The translations under genes and the position numbers were made by a program. A stretch of DNA of 64,000 nucleotides from Crocinitomicaceae bacterium (GTDB taxonomy: Bacteria > Bacteroidota > Bacteroidia > Flavobacteriales_D > Crocinitomicaceae), in NCBI GenBank assembly GCA_021325675.1, contig JAJTCM010000005.1:1-64000 (forward strand), given 5' to 3'. Shown piece by piece: positions 15,001 through 24,200 of the stretch. The notes under the pieces are model-generated. The model did not search any database and was not told the origin of the DNA. It saw only the letters and a program-made list of their open reading frames with translations. Position 1 is the first letter of the stretch. Each line of letters starts with the position of its first letter.

Positions 15001-15212
15001 TTATGCACAAAAACCGTCCGGAGGACATCATGCCTTTTGAACAGCTCCCCGATTGTTTCCCGGAAGGCCGAAGGATCGATCGCCCCGCTTATTTTATAGC
15101 ATGTTTGCTCAAAGTACGCGTTTGATTCGTTTTCAAACAGGCTTTGAAACAGCATGCCTTCCTGCATCAGGGAAAGCGGGTAAATATCCTTTAAATTTTC
15201 CTTCGTAATCAT
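1..15212 (-). CDS. NRPS-2: multimodular nonribosomal peptide synthetase, C-terminus outside window
   Basis: This frame is open from an ATG at 15212 to the left edge (over 5,000 codons); it is missing from the ORF track because no stop is in the window. Reading the minus strand gives five modules: C-A-PCP, C-A(MT)-PCP, C-A-PCP, C-A-PCP, and C plus the first part of an A domain. Condensation motifs HHIIMDG, HHIISDG, HHIITDG, HHIISDG and HHIIMDG lie near 14775, 11660, 7510, 4420 and 1355. Carrier-site motifs GGHSL, GGNSI, GGHSL and GGHSL lie near 12215, 8080, 4960 and 1890. The first C domain opens with MQEGMLF, common in domains that accept D-residues, and fits the E domain ending NRPS-1. Hand-read specificity codes are DVQIISQVVK (Pro-like, weak), DVLGSGHIDK (no match known to me), a divergent third domain, and DAFWGGYTFK (Val/Ile-like, weak). 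The ATG overlaps the NRPS-1 stop (ATGA), implying translational coupling. It extends a lipopeptide chain in the cytoplasm. Confidence 0.95.
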   Translation of the reverse strand, partial: MITKENLKDIYPLSLMQEGMLFQSLFENESNAYFEQTCYKISGAIDPSAFRETIGELFKRHDVLRTVFVHKKVARPLQMVLKKWDPEFHYFDLNEQSAEDRERFVQTYRDKDLNTPFDLSKDVLMRVYLFRLSENSFQVIWSHHHIIMDGWCIGILLKEFMEIYRAKVQGTTFELTPVTPYSAYIKWLEKADKNQAAAYWKNYLEGYETQISFNLNESARSSGFKKKELNFEVKASDLSEIREFCKSANITLNTFVQGAWAKVLQVYHRSNDVVFGSVVAGRPAQVPGVDTMVGLFINTLPGRIVAAEKQDVTGYLKQIQENALLSEAHSYYPLAEIQAASTLRSDLVSHLLVFENYPLQDELDNIGDPELNYKIHDVEIVEQTSYDLTVLIFPGEKLTIQFQYNGFRFSDEWIKRIASHLQNALFKLLKNPYADIRSLGIFDPEAQEQVLTEFNDTNRNYPGTSILDLYYQGLESHQSNTAVVSDNRKISFSELESRSNALANELISGGLKSGDAVGVMLDRSEYNLLSFLAILKAGGAYLPIDPNYPADRIAYMTADSKVGLILSETKYLQLLGGQYKLFNLDTFAGKNDSRPEIKIKGEDPSYLIYTSGSTGQPKGVVCTHQCLHNLMNWQIEEGIREKNLRVAQYASLSFDVSVQELAYTLTSFAALHVVSEITRKDMFALYDFVNSHHIELLILPFSALNLFFKANKNPEQLTHLKHIITSGEQLILSDEIRQFLQKRPDVVLYNQYGPSETHVVTCQAVSSPGNNYPVLPAIGKPVSNTQCYILDANGETCPVGIAGELNLGGVQLATGYLNREDLTQEKFYVHPKLNTRLYRTGDLAVWNEDGSVQFLGRIDSQVKIRGHRVEIGEVENAFLSLENIDEVAVIVKQVAGANELLACYTSAEAVSESNIRTALKSQLPDYMIPSRIMQLEKLPLTPSGKVDRKELAKYDTNISAEQDLQEPVTETEKQLTEIWKEILDRSAIGTNQNFFDLGGHSLKATLLVGRIQKALQKEISVRDVFEYPVIAELARRIDGSQNRKALVIPPLSGKNSYPLSPAQRRILIMSAFDQVGTAYNMTTALRIMGKLDQQKTEEAFQALFDRHEILRSSVQVEGNESFSRVEDRYEFRLEFEQINAEEELSAKIEQFTQPFDLAQGPLIRIKLIRLGADKQVLLFDMHHIISDGISIEIIIREFLAEYKGEPVSSEIIQYGAYAAWQVSEEGREFISGQEDFWLKTYRDGVKALDLPVDKARKNVQNYEGDECLKKFSLHDSQRIKKFCREQGISPYMFFLGTFGIVLSKYAGQDEFSIGTPVSGRPADELNGSLGVFVNTLALRLQADPLASIRTFFGELKLHVLEALENQHYPFDILVEQLNIPRDTSRHPLFDVMFSYQDNPSRRVDASAFGLEVEQLELEAKTSKFDLSLNIDEEGDFFIGSVEYSTQLFEKETIQKLFDRLAATAQAIINNDGETLANLSLLEAGELNQITTQFNHPESELTRHQTLLDVFREQVVNHPLQNIIVSESTTYTLQSLDDRVSELQQKLASQGSCERVALIMDRSPELIPLILAVWRMGGTYITIDPDLPENRISQVLDECEPNLIIREGKEGKLLISQTGQQEILLDAIEKKGHVSGKEPAPLDMAYIIFTSGSTGKPKGVCISHANLLHTLYAEKKLYGDPVFNTIFLTKPSFDVSLLELFLPLISGGHVTIPEKSRIYDYPYILELVQQKSVTDIGGTPGLFESMLEACSDEDLARTSAVRRLSIGGESLRPELVKKLKKKFSATINNHYGPTETTIDALVYKDVDVFEKNVIGRPIPNTAAYVVDANLNILPPGVKGELVIGGRGVGLGYWKNEELTQEKFVKLPQLENALVYRTGDIARWLPDGTIEFFGRQDSQVKINGYRVELGDIESTLLAHEEVQDAAVGFYKRGGVDQILAFFVSAHAGKTYLWPSMGEFPVYDDVMYKSMKDDQVRVEEFKRAIYKSVAGKTVVEVGPGSELVLTKLCVEAGAKKVYAIEIIEEAYLKAKAKVEELGYQDIITVIHGNAMEVELPEQVDYAVSEQLGVVGGSEGAFMLSNYIRRFLKDPAQVIPQRTVSRISAVDLNRVNYEHGFDDLAKGYVESIFEHVGYPFDVRVVLKNFDKKAFISDSAVFEDLDYRQIIPQEGTESGKLTITKKGSLTGFVIWLTFDTDGSGLVDVLEGERESSWLPLYLPVFDKAYAVEPGDVIVYEVQRFPSEDDYHPDYKIQGKLLSAKGEFLFDYTSSLRKQQIGHNKFYTELFPQGQIAGIPAAINTGELLNFVQDRLPQYMVPARLIEVDKIPLSANGKKDLKVLLNGIRDTSFVAPSGEFEMAIANCYKEILGLSSPGANDSFFSLGGNSIKAIRVISALKRAGYEVEVRDIFSYPTIRELAILLSGKSGRVPYQTIKKAEDREFYDLSSAQNRLWLLNELKGNTDDYILSSSFDITEDVQPEIMVKALEYMMQRHEILRTNFVNINGIPQQKIEDHLAVPLRVYDLKNVPDQQSASQRLEEEHNSLSFTLEQGPLFLVSLAELNKSQWKLFFSMHHIITDGWSMNILRNELEASYYAFANQSEPALAPLDFQYKDYAYWQKDWLSDELMQNMRAFWLQNLEGDLPEMKLPASGKTKNLLDNSGSSYTFYIDEALRDELNAYAVKHNASLFMVLYGVYNFVISRLTGSPDTIIGIPVSGRDQEEFRSNIGFFLNTVMVRSQYDSAATVDTYFRGIKDQLVESLHNQHYPFEQLVDDLKLPRNLDQFPISSIFFNFINLHDSGENRIGNFHPLHESKGEKLKFDLNCYVEEYANGLALKLDYRDNLLDEETVELLASKLLAFCRQVLLSGNKTLQNLELGAQAIVNSDSSAKSWFNTSESVFGRFREVALKQLEKPAIVVGNTHISYRDLLSKAESHAYAINQLAGRSNIIAISVDQGLYLGEAVFSVLASGNTYVMLDSSLPESRILHILEETQASMIVMDGENQQLLAEILPSSLLQYRVDHLPQEVKDFEAITHNPAYILYTSGSTGMPKGVVQNNKAILHFISGYNEFLNITENDRISGFSSPSFDSFNHEFFTALLEGAAYYPQSLKAETESEDLVPLINRYELTVLQFVPSVFRWMFEKENKLADSVRLVKMTGEASKVNDFELFKKISPASAEFIVSYGSSESTISTMKRLDHNSLIQTVNIPTGKPVANTQISIRRNGQLLGIGEVGEIRVSSPYVAKAYFKDPELSATIFEQEDGLIHYKTGDIGRINTDGELEILGRADAQTKIRGIRVNLAEAELQLLALDGISQAAVKLIQENNTSTLAAFIVGTSDNVTEIKQQLRKKLPDYLIPQKFVILDSLPRTKSGKIAYKELVLKESGKEDEKIKASGETELILEALWKETLAVNDLGIDDNFFELGGHSLKASAVISRVNKISGKKLKLRDLFESPTIRELARVIEAKAAEITGEIKVHGKIEQGRFPASSAQKRLFLIQQFDPSSTAYNMPQLLEVSGSLDVEKLEESIRSLVSENPVYRTTFAMENDQVFQQVSTSDFDHIKQVEVTDLQSHFMKSVKPFDLHRDRLFRIELWKNESKTYLFLDLHHIISDGSSIQLLIRDVLENYSGKGENKTELKYHDFALWQQEHGAGNEAGKKYWSEAFANHPFEALELPIDLPRPKEFTFKGSAIDFYISKTKIAAFKELLTVNGITLYSGLLAIYAILLRKYSGQRQLVIGSPVSGRTREELEEVHGLFANTVAFPMNVQDELSLLDYAAAVNQNVVQSFEHQDYPLEELIDSFKLEKDLSRNPLFDVMLAYQNMEQENPATADFELKPVVTETTSVKYDLTLLFADAEDGGLSVVMEFYSAIFREESVQGLIIHFERILDAFVANPASTVRDLSLVSGIEKENFLNDWGRSYSDVDLEKSVIDYFSETVAKFPSKIAVADAHKQWTYAELDEISDRVAASLLESETKSGELIAVNVSKNCETIAAFIGILKAGAAYLPIDPEHPEERKKFMLEDGAVRILIQTAAETLHYEGVSVLRMDQLRSDRINVRQAIFSTTPAYVIYTSGTTGKPKGVLVDHKAIVRLVKKTNFVNEDEHARLLQTGSLAFDAATFEIWWPLLNGGAVHLVEKSDLLNLPFLKKYLAEQQISHLWITTSFFHQLAQDDISVFTGLKYLGFGGERCLVQWVNKVAETYPELEFVHYYGPTENTTFSTYYRVTGKHENTVPIGKAIANSEVYILDEYRNLVPVGIPGIIYVGGEGLAKEYLNNPELTAEKFVNLPFAGTKKQYDSGDYGRWLPDGNIEFIGRKDSQIKLRGFRIELGEIEKALLEENQISAAYACVVELDGIQTLLAYVISDDFDLERTKKQLKEVLPDYMVPAHIIQVSEFPLTVNGKIRTGDLPLPDKKQLDFVQPASVTEKSLAAIWQELFDREEISLYDDFFNLGGHSLKVARLVNLVENRLQKSIHFKDVFRNPVLKDLAASIDQLDDADYESIPLSENKAHYRLSPAQERMMLTSGIEGPSTNYNISILVKAVAEIDLQRFENAWKQLINRHEILRSNFVTIGEEYRQIVHSEINFNVREFSCSSVEDFLEQALKPFDLANDHLLRVSTMNLDGETYFFFDFHHIIMDGESLKLLIAEFVQLYEGEELTALQAHYKDFAEWQSGRDYAAQLEFWKHNFEEGIPVLDLRTDRPRPKVRKTEGARVVRNINRDKTQAIKAHLQQGKLTAFSFFLNQLGILLHKFSGQEEIVVGIPVSGRTHHDLEEMIGMFVNSLPVKLTIPAAASLTDYQAETARRLLEALDHQDLPYEQLITELNVSRDASRNPLFDVFLTYQEAQKDQSINNLFEIVELDKPHTKFDLTFNIQEIGGEITVDCNYAIALFDKETIEIYLDAFLRLIELTIEDNNKQVHEISVLSPEAEQKLLTDFTRPSCDYPSVLIHEQFKAVSTLYGNQTALVFEDKTMTYGELESRSNQLAHYMRSECGVDRETIVGLLHSRGLEMIVSILAVLKAGGTYLPVDPLYPEDRIAYMLSDSECQLVLTESGLQIPLENVKTVDVSSLDLTSYPENSPENINK
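8420..9350 (-). other. PRMT-like methyltransferase domain inside an NRPS adenylation domain
   Basis: About 310 residues of NRPS-2 are inserted between adenylation motif A8 (QVKINGYRVELGDIE, near 9500) and A10 (SANGK, near 8225), the usual place for methyltransferase interruptions. The insert does not look like the common Methyltransf_12 type. It starts with a D..Y..M..D..R...F..AI helix, then the SAM motif VVEVGPGSE and AGAKKVYAIE. A loop SEQLGVVGGSE follows, with two Glu nine residues apart, as in the PRMT double-E loop (SEWMGY...E). It ends in a beta-rich half with SSWLPL and V.PGDVIVYEV, matching the PRMT barrel. The length equals a whole PRMT core. By inference it methylates the residue activated by module 2 of NRPS-2 or its PCP-bound form; whether the target is a guanidine, an alpha-amine or a side chain is unknown. 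Confidence 0.8.
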
Positions 15213-18200
15213 TCTCCAAAAATATCGTCCAGTTCGTCCATATCGATCTCATAGGTAAGATCACTTTGTGTAATCTCAGCTTCCTCCCTGCCCAGGCAAA
15301 ATGCTATTATCGTATCAATGGATGTTTCGTAAAATTGTGTTAAAGCGTCCAGTTCTTCTTCCGTAAAAGCAGCATTGTTACAGGTGAAATTTAATTCCAG
15401 CTTGTTCTCCTTGATGAAGCCGTTGACGTCTAAATATAGTAAATTTTCGTTATGCTCACTTGTGGTCACATGTATTTCCAGCGGATCTACTGTAAAGCTG
15501 CTTTCCTGGTTTTCAAATTCTCCCAGGTAATTGAAGCTGATCCGTGGTTCTTCGTAAGCTGAAACCAGCGGGTTTTGGAGGTAATAGCGTAAAACACCAT
15601 AACCAACGCCCAAATTCGGGATGTTACGGAGCATTTCTTTGGTGTATTTGATGTGTTCGCCCGGATCATCCTGGGAAAAATCGAAATACACGGGGAAAAC
15701 CGAAGTAAACCAGCCTACGCTTCTTGTCAGATCGATTTCGTCAGAAACATCCGGCCTGCCATGGCTTTCGATCAGGGCTGCAAAACGGGATCCGGAGCTG
15801 AATTTCATCCACATTTCGCCAAAGGCGGTCAGAAGCAAATCATTCAGCTGTGTGTTAAAGGCTTCGTTCGCTCTTTCTTTGAGAATCTGCGTCCTTTCGG
15901 CATCGATAATCAGAGTGCGGCTTGAATAAACTGCCTGTCCGGGTGATACCGAAATAGATGTCGTTTCCTGTTGACAAATCCCGGTCCAGTATGCTTGTTC
16001 TTTTTCCCATTCCGTCCGGGCAGGATATTCTTCTTTCAGATACGTTGCCCACGATCCGGCGAGTGAAGTTTTCGGCGGCAAAAGGAAGTTTTTTCCAGCG
16101 CTTAAGTCACGGTAAACCTGTTCGAAATCCTCTAATAAAACTCTCCACGAAATACCATCGGTCAGCAAGTGATGAATGATGAGTACCAATTCCGTTTTGC
16201 CGCGGTTTAACAACAAGTGTACCAGCGGATCTTTCTGCAGGTCGATACCGGTTTGGGCGGCTGTGATTTCTTTGTCCGAAATGAAATTACTATCTGAATG
16301 CGTAATTCTGAAATATTCATTTTCACCGATTTTTCCAATCACCTGGCTTTGTTCAGCGAGATTAAAGTGCGACCTTAAATTATCATGGTGCGCCAACAGT
16401 GCAGTCCATGTTTGCTGTAAAATGACGGGATCAAAAACTTCCGGGGAAGTGATTTTCACGCCCTGTGAATAAAATCCGGGATCGGGCTGATTCGAAGCCA
16501 AAAACTCCAGCTGAACAGGCAATAGCTCAACTTCACCTTCATACGGGTTTTGATCTACCGTTATTTTCAACTCTTTCACGAGGCCGGCCAATTCCCTGAC
16601 CGTCGGAAACTGGAAAATATCCCGGATTTCCACCATCAGGTTGTAATTTTTCAGGCGGGAAGCAAATTGGATCGCTTTGATCGAATCGCCGCCAACAGAA
16701 AAGAAATTATCCGTGACACCGATCTCTTCGCGGTTCAAAACCATTTTCCACAGGCTTAAAACAAGCTCTTCCTTGTCCGTTTCGGCCAGGATCGTTTCAT
16801 GGGAAAGTAATTCAGCCGGTTCAGGCAATTTTTTCCGGTCAAGCTTTCCGTTATTCGTCAGTGGAAGCGCTTCAAGCTGGCAGTAAGCCGTTGGAAGCAT
16901 GTAATCCGCCAGGAGTTTTTTGAGCTCATCACGCGGCACTTCTTCAGCAGAAACGCCAACGAGGTAAGCGCACAAATACTTGCCCCCATTTTGATCCAAA
17001 CGGTCAATGACAGCTACATCACGGCAAGCAGAAACCTGTCGGATAGCTGTTTCAATTTCACCCAGCTCAATCCGGAAACCGCGGATTTTTACCTGGTGGT
17101 CGTTCCTGCCAAAAAAGGATAGATTTCCATCTTCTCTCCAGGAAGCCAGGTCGCCTGTTTTATAGATAAGCTCCTCTTTGAAAGGATGTTTAACGAATTT
17201 CTCTGCCGTTAAACCGGGCCGGTTTAAATAGCCCGGGGAAAGACCGGCTCCCGCCACACACAATTCGCCCCTAAAACCCCGGGGCAGCAATTTACCGTCT
17301 TTGCCGAGGATCAGCACTTCCCTGTTCGAAACCGGCTTCCCGATCGGCACGGAAGTTTCGTCCCCTTTGATTTTGTAAAAGGTGATGCAAACGGTTGATT
17401 CTGTTGGCCCGTAGCCGTTCCAAATCTCCGCATGGCGCACCAGGCGGGTCAAATAATTCATTTTCAGCTCATCGCCCCCAACGCTGAACAGCCTGAGCTT
17501 TCCGAGATGCTTAAATTCTTCGTTGATATAATTCAAAACCAAAGGTGAGGTGGACAAAACGGTGACCGACCCATCTTCAATCAGTTTCAGCATTTCACTG
17601 AGGTCTTTCCTGTCTTCCGGGATCACCAGCTCGCCACCGGCAGCCAGTACCGGGAAAATTTCTTCGATAGATGTGTCAAACGCAATGGAACTGTGTTGCA
17701 ACACCTTATCGTTTTCAGACAGGGAAACGAGGTTTTTATAGGTGATCACATAATCAGCCAAACTTACGTGTCGAATTGGAACACCTTTCGGTTGTCCCGT
17801 TGAGCCCGATGTATAGATCATGTAAGCGATATCGTCCAGGGAAACAGCTTCCGGGCTGAGCGCATAGTCTGTCTGTTTTTCGTTTTTAAGCTCATCCAAT
17901 AAAAGGACTTTTCCCTTAGGAACTTTGTCCGAGTTGACCTGGTCACAAATCACCCATCCAGCAGAGCTATTATTCAACATAAAAGCAATGCGCTCAGCAG
18001 GATATTCCGTATCCACCGGCAGGTAAACGGCTCCGATCCGGAGCAAAGCAATCATCGCTGCAAACACAGAAGGCTCCGGTTTCGCCAGTAAAGCGATGAC
18101 ATCCCCTTTTTTCACGCCTTTGCTGTTCAATGCAAGCGCCAGACGATGAGTTTCCTCTTCCAGCTCCTTGTAAGTATATGTTATGTCGCCTTTACGCAAG

Positions 18201-21200
18201 GCAATGTTGTTTGGAAAGAGCTCAAACGATTCCTGGATCAGGCCTGAAAATGACCTGTCAGGATAGGAAGCTGTGTTGTCACCTAATTCAAGCAAATGCT
18301 GCTGCTCCGCGCCTGTAAGCAAGTCTATTTCGCGGATCGTGACAGCCGGTTTTTCGAGCACCTGCCGGATGATACGCTGTAAATATTCCGCATATTTTTG
18401 AACGGTTTCTTTTTTGAATAGCGAAGTTGCAAATTCAAAGCGCAAGGCTATTTTTTCCTTTGATTCAATGACATCCAGCGATAAATCAAAGCGGGAAACA
18501 TCTGTATCAATACTGGCTTTATATACCTCCATATCCGCTGAACGGAAGGACTGCTTACGCTCATCCTGGTAGGCGAACATCACGTCAAACAGCGGGTTCC
18601 GGGAAGCGTCACGCGGTAAATTGAGCTCATTGATCAATTGTTCAAAGGGTAAATCCTGGTTGTCGTAGGCGTCAAGCACATGATTTTTTACCCGGTTCAT
18701 CAATTCCACGAAGCTCAATTCCGGGCTTACTTCAGTTCGCAATGCCAGCGTATTGACAAAGAGCCCGATCATGGAAAGAGAAGCCGGATTGACCCGCCCT
18801 GCAACCGGCGTACCAACAATAACATCTTCTGTTTGCGCAATTTTACTCAGCAAGACCTTGAATGAGCTTAAAAACCAGGCATACAAAGAGCTGTTCGCGT
18901 TTTTCGCAAAATCCCTGCACCGGCCGGAAAGCTCTTCGCTCAGCTCGATAGTAAATTCGCCTCCTTCGAATGACTGAAAGGCCGGGCGTGCGAAATCAAC
19001 GGGTATATCGAGTACCGACGGTTCATCGGCATAGATTGTTTTCCAGTATTCTTCCTGGCTTTTCAAGTGGCCTTCGCTGACGAGCTTCTTCTGCCAGCTG
19101 GCGTAATCTAAATAATTCAAACTCCCGGCTTCCGTGCCTTTGCCGTCATATTCAGTCAAAAATTCACGGATTAGCAGCTCAGTTGAAAAACCATCCGAAA
19201 TGATGTGGTGCATGTCGCAAAGAAGCCAGTTCTGGCCCTGTTCCGAACGAATTAAGTTCACCCGGATCAATTGGTCCTGCTGCAGGTCAAAAGGTTTCAC
19301 GAGCTTAGCAACAAGCTCTTCCGTATTTTCCCCGGGATTCAGCTCGTGCATTCTTAACGGAAATTTGGCAGCAGGTTTCACGACTTGTAGGATTTCACCG
19401 TCGCGGGTTTCAAAATTAGTCCGCAGGATGGCGTGTTTCGCATATAAGCGGTTGAAAGCGTCTTCCACTTTCCCGGCATGTACTTCACCTTTCAGCTCAA
19501 ACAAGCCGGTCATGTTATAGCCCAGCGCATCCCGTTCCATTTCCCAGAGAACATACAATCTTTCCTGGGCCGGGGAACAGGCGTAATGACTCTTTTCACC
19601 CACAGGCTCAATGAGCTGGTCTTCCGAAAAATGCAAGGTATCAACCCAGGCGCTGAGACTCTGGATCGTCGGATTGGAAAACAAGTCTTTCAGCGAAAGC
19701 TTGACTTTCATTTCCTTAAATAAGGTTGCAATTAAACGGGTCCCGGTCAGTGAATGCCCGCCTAACTGGAAGAAATTCTGGTTAATCCCGACTTCATTCA
19801 ATTCAAGCACTTCCTGCCAGAGCTTCTGAATGCGTTTTTCGGTCAGGGTCACTGGCGAAAGCAATTCTTCTGTTTTTGCCTGCTGTTTCGGTTCCGGCAA
19901 AAGCGATTTGTTCACCTTTCCGTTGGCATTTAATTCAAAACGATCCATCAAAATGATATAGGATGGAATCATATATTCCGGCAGCCGTGCAGCAAGGTAT
20001 GTTCTTATATCTTCTTCGTTCAGGGTCGCCGAATGACCAACGATGTAAGCGCAAAGCTGCAAATGATCAAAATTATCTCTGACAGTCATAACAACCGCAT
20101 TTTTGACCTGCTTATCGCGTAAAATGACTTGCTCCACTTCGCCCAGCTCGATCCGGTAACCGCGGATTTTAACCTGGTTGTCTTTTCTGCCGATAAGCAC
20201 AAGCTCACCATCTTCGCGGAAATAGCCGAAATCCCCGGTGCGGTACAAACGGCCTTCATCGTGCGGGTTTTCGCCGAAAACCTCCCGGCTTTTTTCAGCA
20301 TTGTTGATATACCCGCGGGCCACGCCAAAACCACCGATGCAAATTTCCCCCGGTATTCCCGGCGGTTGCAAGGCTGTTCCTTCATTTAAAACATAGAGTA
20401 ATTTATTCGGTAAAGGCCTTCCGACCGTAATATCTTCCACGGAAACAATGCGCTTACAAGTTCCCCAGATTGTCGTTTCTGTCGGGCCGTATACATTGAA
20501 CAACTGCGGGCCATTTAATTCTAAGATCCGGTTCACCAGGCTTTCCGGCAGCGCTTCTCCCCCAACAAGGATTTTTTTCACCGAAGCCAGCGTATTTTGC
20601 GTATCCGCTTCAAAAAACATTTTCAGGCGGGACGGTGTGGCTTGTACTACCGAAACTTGTTGTTTACGGATTAAATCCAGGATTTTTTCCGGCTCTTTGG
20701 CTTCCTCATCCGTAGCGAGCGCAATGGAATTACCGTTCAAGAGCGAATTAATTAATTCGAGTACCGAAATATCAAACGAAATCGTACTGATAGCCAGTAT
20801 TTTGTCCTGCCTGCCAATTCCGTAAACCGCCGACATTTCCGGCAGGGTCGAAAGCACATTCTCATGCGTTATCATCACGCCTTTCGGAACGCCGGTTGAT
20901 CCGGAAGTAAAAATGACATAAGCCACGCTTTGGGCTGTAGCGCTGTTTATGGCTTTTGAAGGATCGTAAGTAAAAGCATCCGGATCCAACGTGATAAAGT
21001 TTCCGGTGATCTCCGGAGAAAGCTCAGCTTCGTCCGTGATAATAAACGCCAGGTCAGCCGCTTCAATAACCTGCCTGATCCGCTGAACAGGAAAAGCTTT
21101 ATCCATGGGAACGTAGGCAGCGCCGATTTTGAGCAAAGCAAGTATGGAAGCCAGCATGTCGAAGCCCCGGTTGATGTAAATTCCTACAAAATCGCCTTCA

Positions 21201-24200
21201 CGAACTCCTCTTTCCAGGAAATAAACCACTAATTTGTCGGAGAGCTGGTCCAAACCGGCAAAATCAAGCGTATCTGATCCACAGCTAATCATGCTCCCTG
21301 CGTTTTGGGCAAGGGATTTTTTCCACTGTTGGGCGATTGAACCCTGTGAAGGCTGACAATTCTCTTTCCCGCTTAAATCCTGCGTTAAAGTACGTTGTTC
21401 TTCAGCGCTAAGTATATTCAATTCCCCGATTTGCGTATCCGGCGCGCTTGTTAGCAATTGTTCCAGGACAGTTTTGAAATGACGACTGAATTTTTCGATC
21501 AAATCTTTCGGATAGCGTGATGGCAAAAAGTCAAAGGTCAGCTTGAAATCGTCTTCTTCCTGCCAGACTTCGAGGGTCAGATCGTGAATTGTATACGCTT
21601 TTTTCAGCGGAATATGGCTGATCTTTTTCCCGTCGATTTCAAGTGCTGCCGGAAAATTCTGAAACAGGAACAGCACATCAAACAGGGCATTTCGGTCAGC
21701 GTTGCGGACATAGTTAATATCTTCGAGGATTTGCTCAAACGGATAATCCTGGAATTCCAACGCTGAAAGGAAATTATGCTGGATATTAGTCAAATAAGCA
21801 GCGGTATTTTCCTGCGGATCAAGGACAGCCCGGAGGGGAATTGTATTGATGAAAGGGCCGATGACTTTTTCCAGTCCGGCGATATTTCTCCCCGCAACCG
21901 GACAGCCAACGATTAAATCTTTCTGGCCGGAATAACGGTAGAGCAAATAATAATAAGCGCCCAGGAAGACAGAAAACGGTGTCAGCCCGTGCCCGAGACA
22001 AAAAGAATGGATTTGGGCTTTTAAATCCGGGCCTGTTCGGGCAGTAACGCTATCCGCCTTGTAATCCGTTGACGCCTGTCTTGACCTTTGCGGTAAATCC
22101 AGCACCGGCGGAATTTCCTCAAAAACAGCTGACCAATATCCTTTAGCTGCACCTTTGTTATCGGTTTTGAACTGATCCCGTTGCCAGCTGGCGTAATCCA
22201 CATACTTAAGCGTCGGATTTTCTGCGTTTTCCCGGCCATGGTACAAAGCTTCGAACTCAGAAAGGAAAATCCCGAATGAGCTTCCGTCCATGACTGCATG
22301 GTGAAAGTCAATTGCCCAATAAAAACTTTCATCTACTTGTGCGAAATCCGTCCGGACAAGCAAATCTTTTGTAAAATCAAACGGGCGTACAAAATCTGAG
22401 ACCCACGATTCCAGGTCCGGAACCAAACGCCATTGATAATTATTTCCCAGGTCGCGCGGTGAGATCACCTGCACGTAATTGTTATTTTCAAAGCTGAAAT
22501 TCGCCCGCAAAACGGCATGTTTTTGCAACAGTATGTTCAGGCACGAAATTGCCTTTTGACAATCAAACGATTTGTCGACTTTGAGTATCAGCGGGATATT
22601 GTTGAGCGTAGAATCCCCTGTCAATTCTTCCAGCATCAATAAACGCTGCTGGGTATACGAAACCGGGTAATAAGCCCTTTCCGTCAGCGCAGTAATCCCG
22701 GGAACGGAGCTTTGGTCCAGTTTTTCATATAAAGCAGCAAGCTCGGCCGGTGTGCGGGATTTGAAAATATCTTTAATCGAAACTTCTTTCCGGAAACGCT
22801 CATTCAGACGTGCAATCAGCACACTTGCCCTGAGACTGTCGCCCCCGTTTTCAAAAAAACCGTCGTTTGGCCCGATTGAAGCGTTATCCAGGATTTGCCT
22901 GAATTCCGCTAAAATGTGGTTTTCCGTTTCGTCACTTCCTTCACTGCCGGAAACCTGAACGTTTGCGTCCCGTATTTCACTAATGATTTCTTCGAATTTT
23001 CCGTCAATAAATTCCTGTACCAGCTTAAAGCGCTGCACTTTACCACTGGTGGTTTTTGGGATGCTTTTCACCGGGAGAATAAAATCCGGGACAATCGACA
23101 ATTTAGCGCCCAGTACTTTTTTCAGCTCTTTTTCAAGCGGGTAAAAAGCTTCCATGCCGGAACGGTGCTGAATGAACAGCAGGAACGTTTCTTTACCGCC
23201 GTATGTACAGCCGGCCGCAATTACCCTGTTTTCGAGCTCAGTCAGCTTACGCGAGACTGTATTTTCAACATCGACCGAAAAATAATTCTGGCCGTTGATG
23301 AAAATGACATCTTTTTCCCTGCCTACTACGTAGAGATCACCCTGGTCAATAAAACCAATGTCACCTGTTTTCAGCCAGTCGTCCGTGATCAGTCCGGCGC
23401 TCGCTTCGCTGTTTCGGTAATACCCGGAAGTGACGCTTTTCCCTTTGATTTCAATGTTCCCGGCAAAGCCTTCTTCCAATACCGAACCGCTGTCGTCGCA
23501 TACGCGGATTTCGATGTGTTCCACCGGTCTTCCGACATTCACCAATTCAATTGTATCGGGCGAGACTCCGGTTAAGATTTTTGAGCCTGTTCCTAAACTT
23601 TTCCGGGAAACCTGCTGTGTTTTGAAATACGTTTCGGATACCGGGAAAGTAACAGCTAAACAAGCTTCTGCCATTCCATAAACCGGGAACATAACGTTTT
23701 CTTCCAGCTTATAATCTTTCAGAAAAGAGAGAAAGGAACGGCAAACGGCAGGAGAAATGGGCTCTGCACCATTTAAAATGATCCGCAGGCAAGATAAATC
23801 CAGGCCGGACAAATCTTCTTCGCGGTGATAATTCAGAAAATGCTGGTAGCCGAAATTCGGGGAACCGGTAATGGTAATGCGTTCCTTGCTGATTGTTTTC
23901 AGCCAGATTCCCGGCCTTCTGACAAACATTTCGGTTGGAATAATATATTGATCAATTCCCCGGAACAGCGGAACGAGGTGAAAACCGATCAGCCCCATAT
24001 CGTGTGTTAGCGGCATCCAGCCCAGGGTTTTATCTTCTTCGCTCAGGCGGGCACCGGAAATGATGGCTTCTATGTTGGCTTCCAGGTTTTCGTGGGTCAG
24101 CACCACGCCTTTCGGTGAGCCTGTTGAACCGGATGAATACTGGATAAAGGCAATGTCTTTTTTATCGATTTCCTGCAAAACCGCCTGGTTATCTGACTTA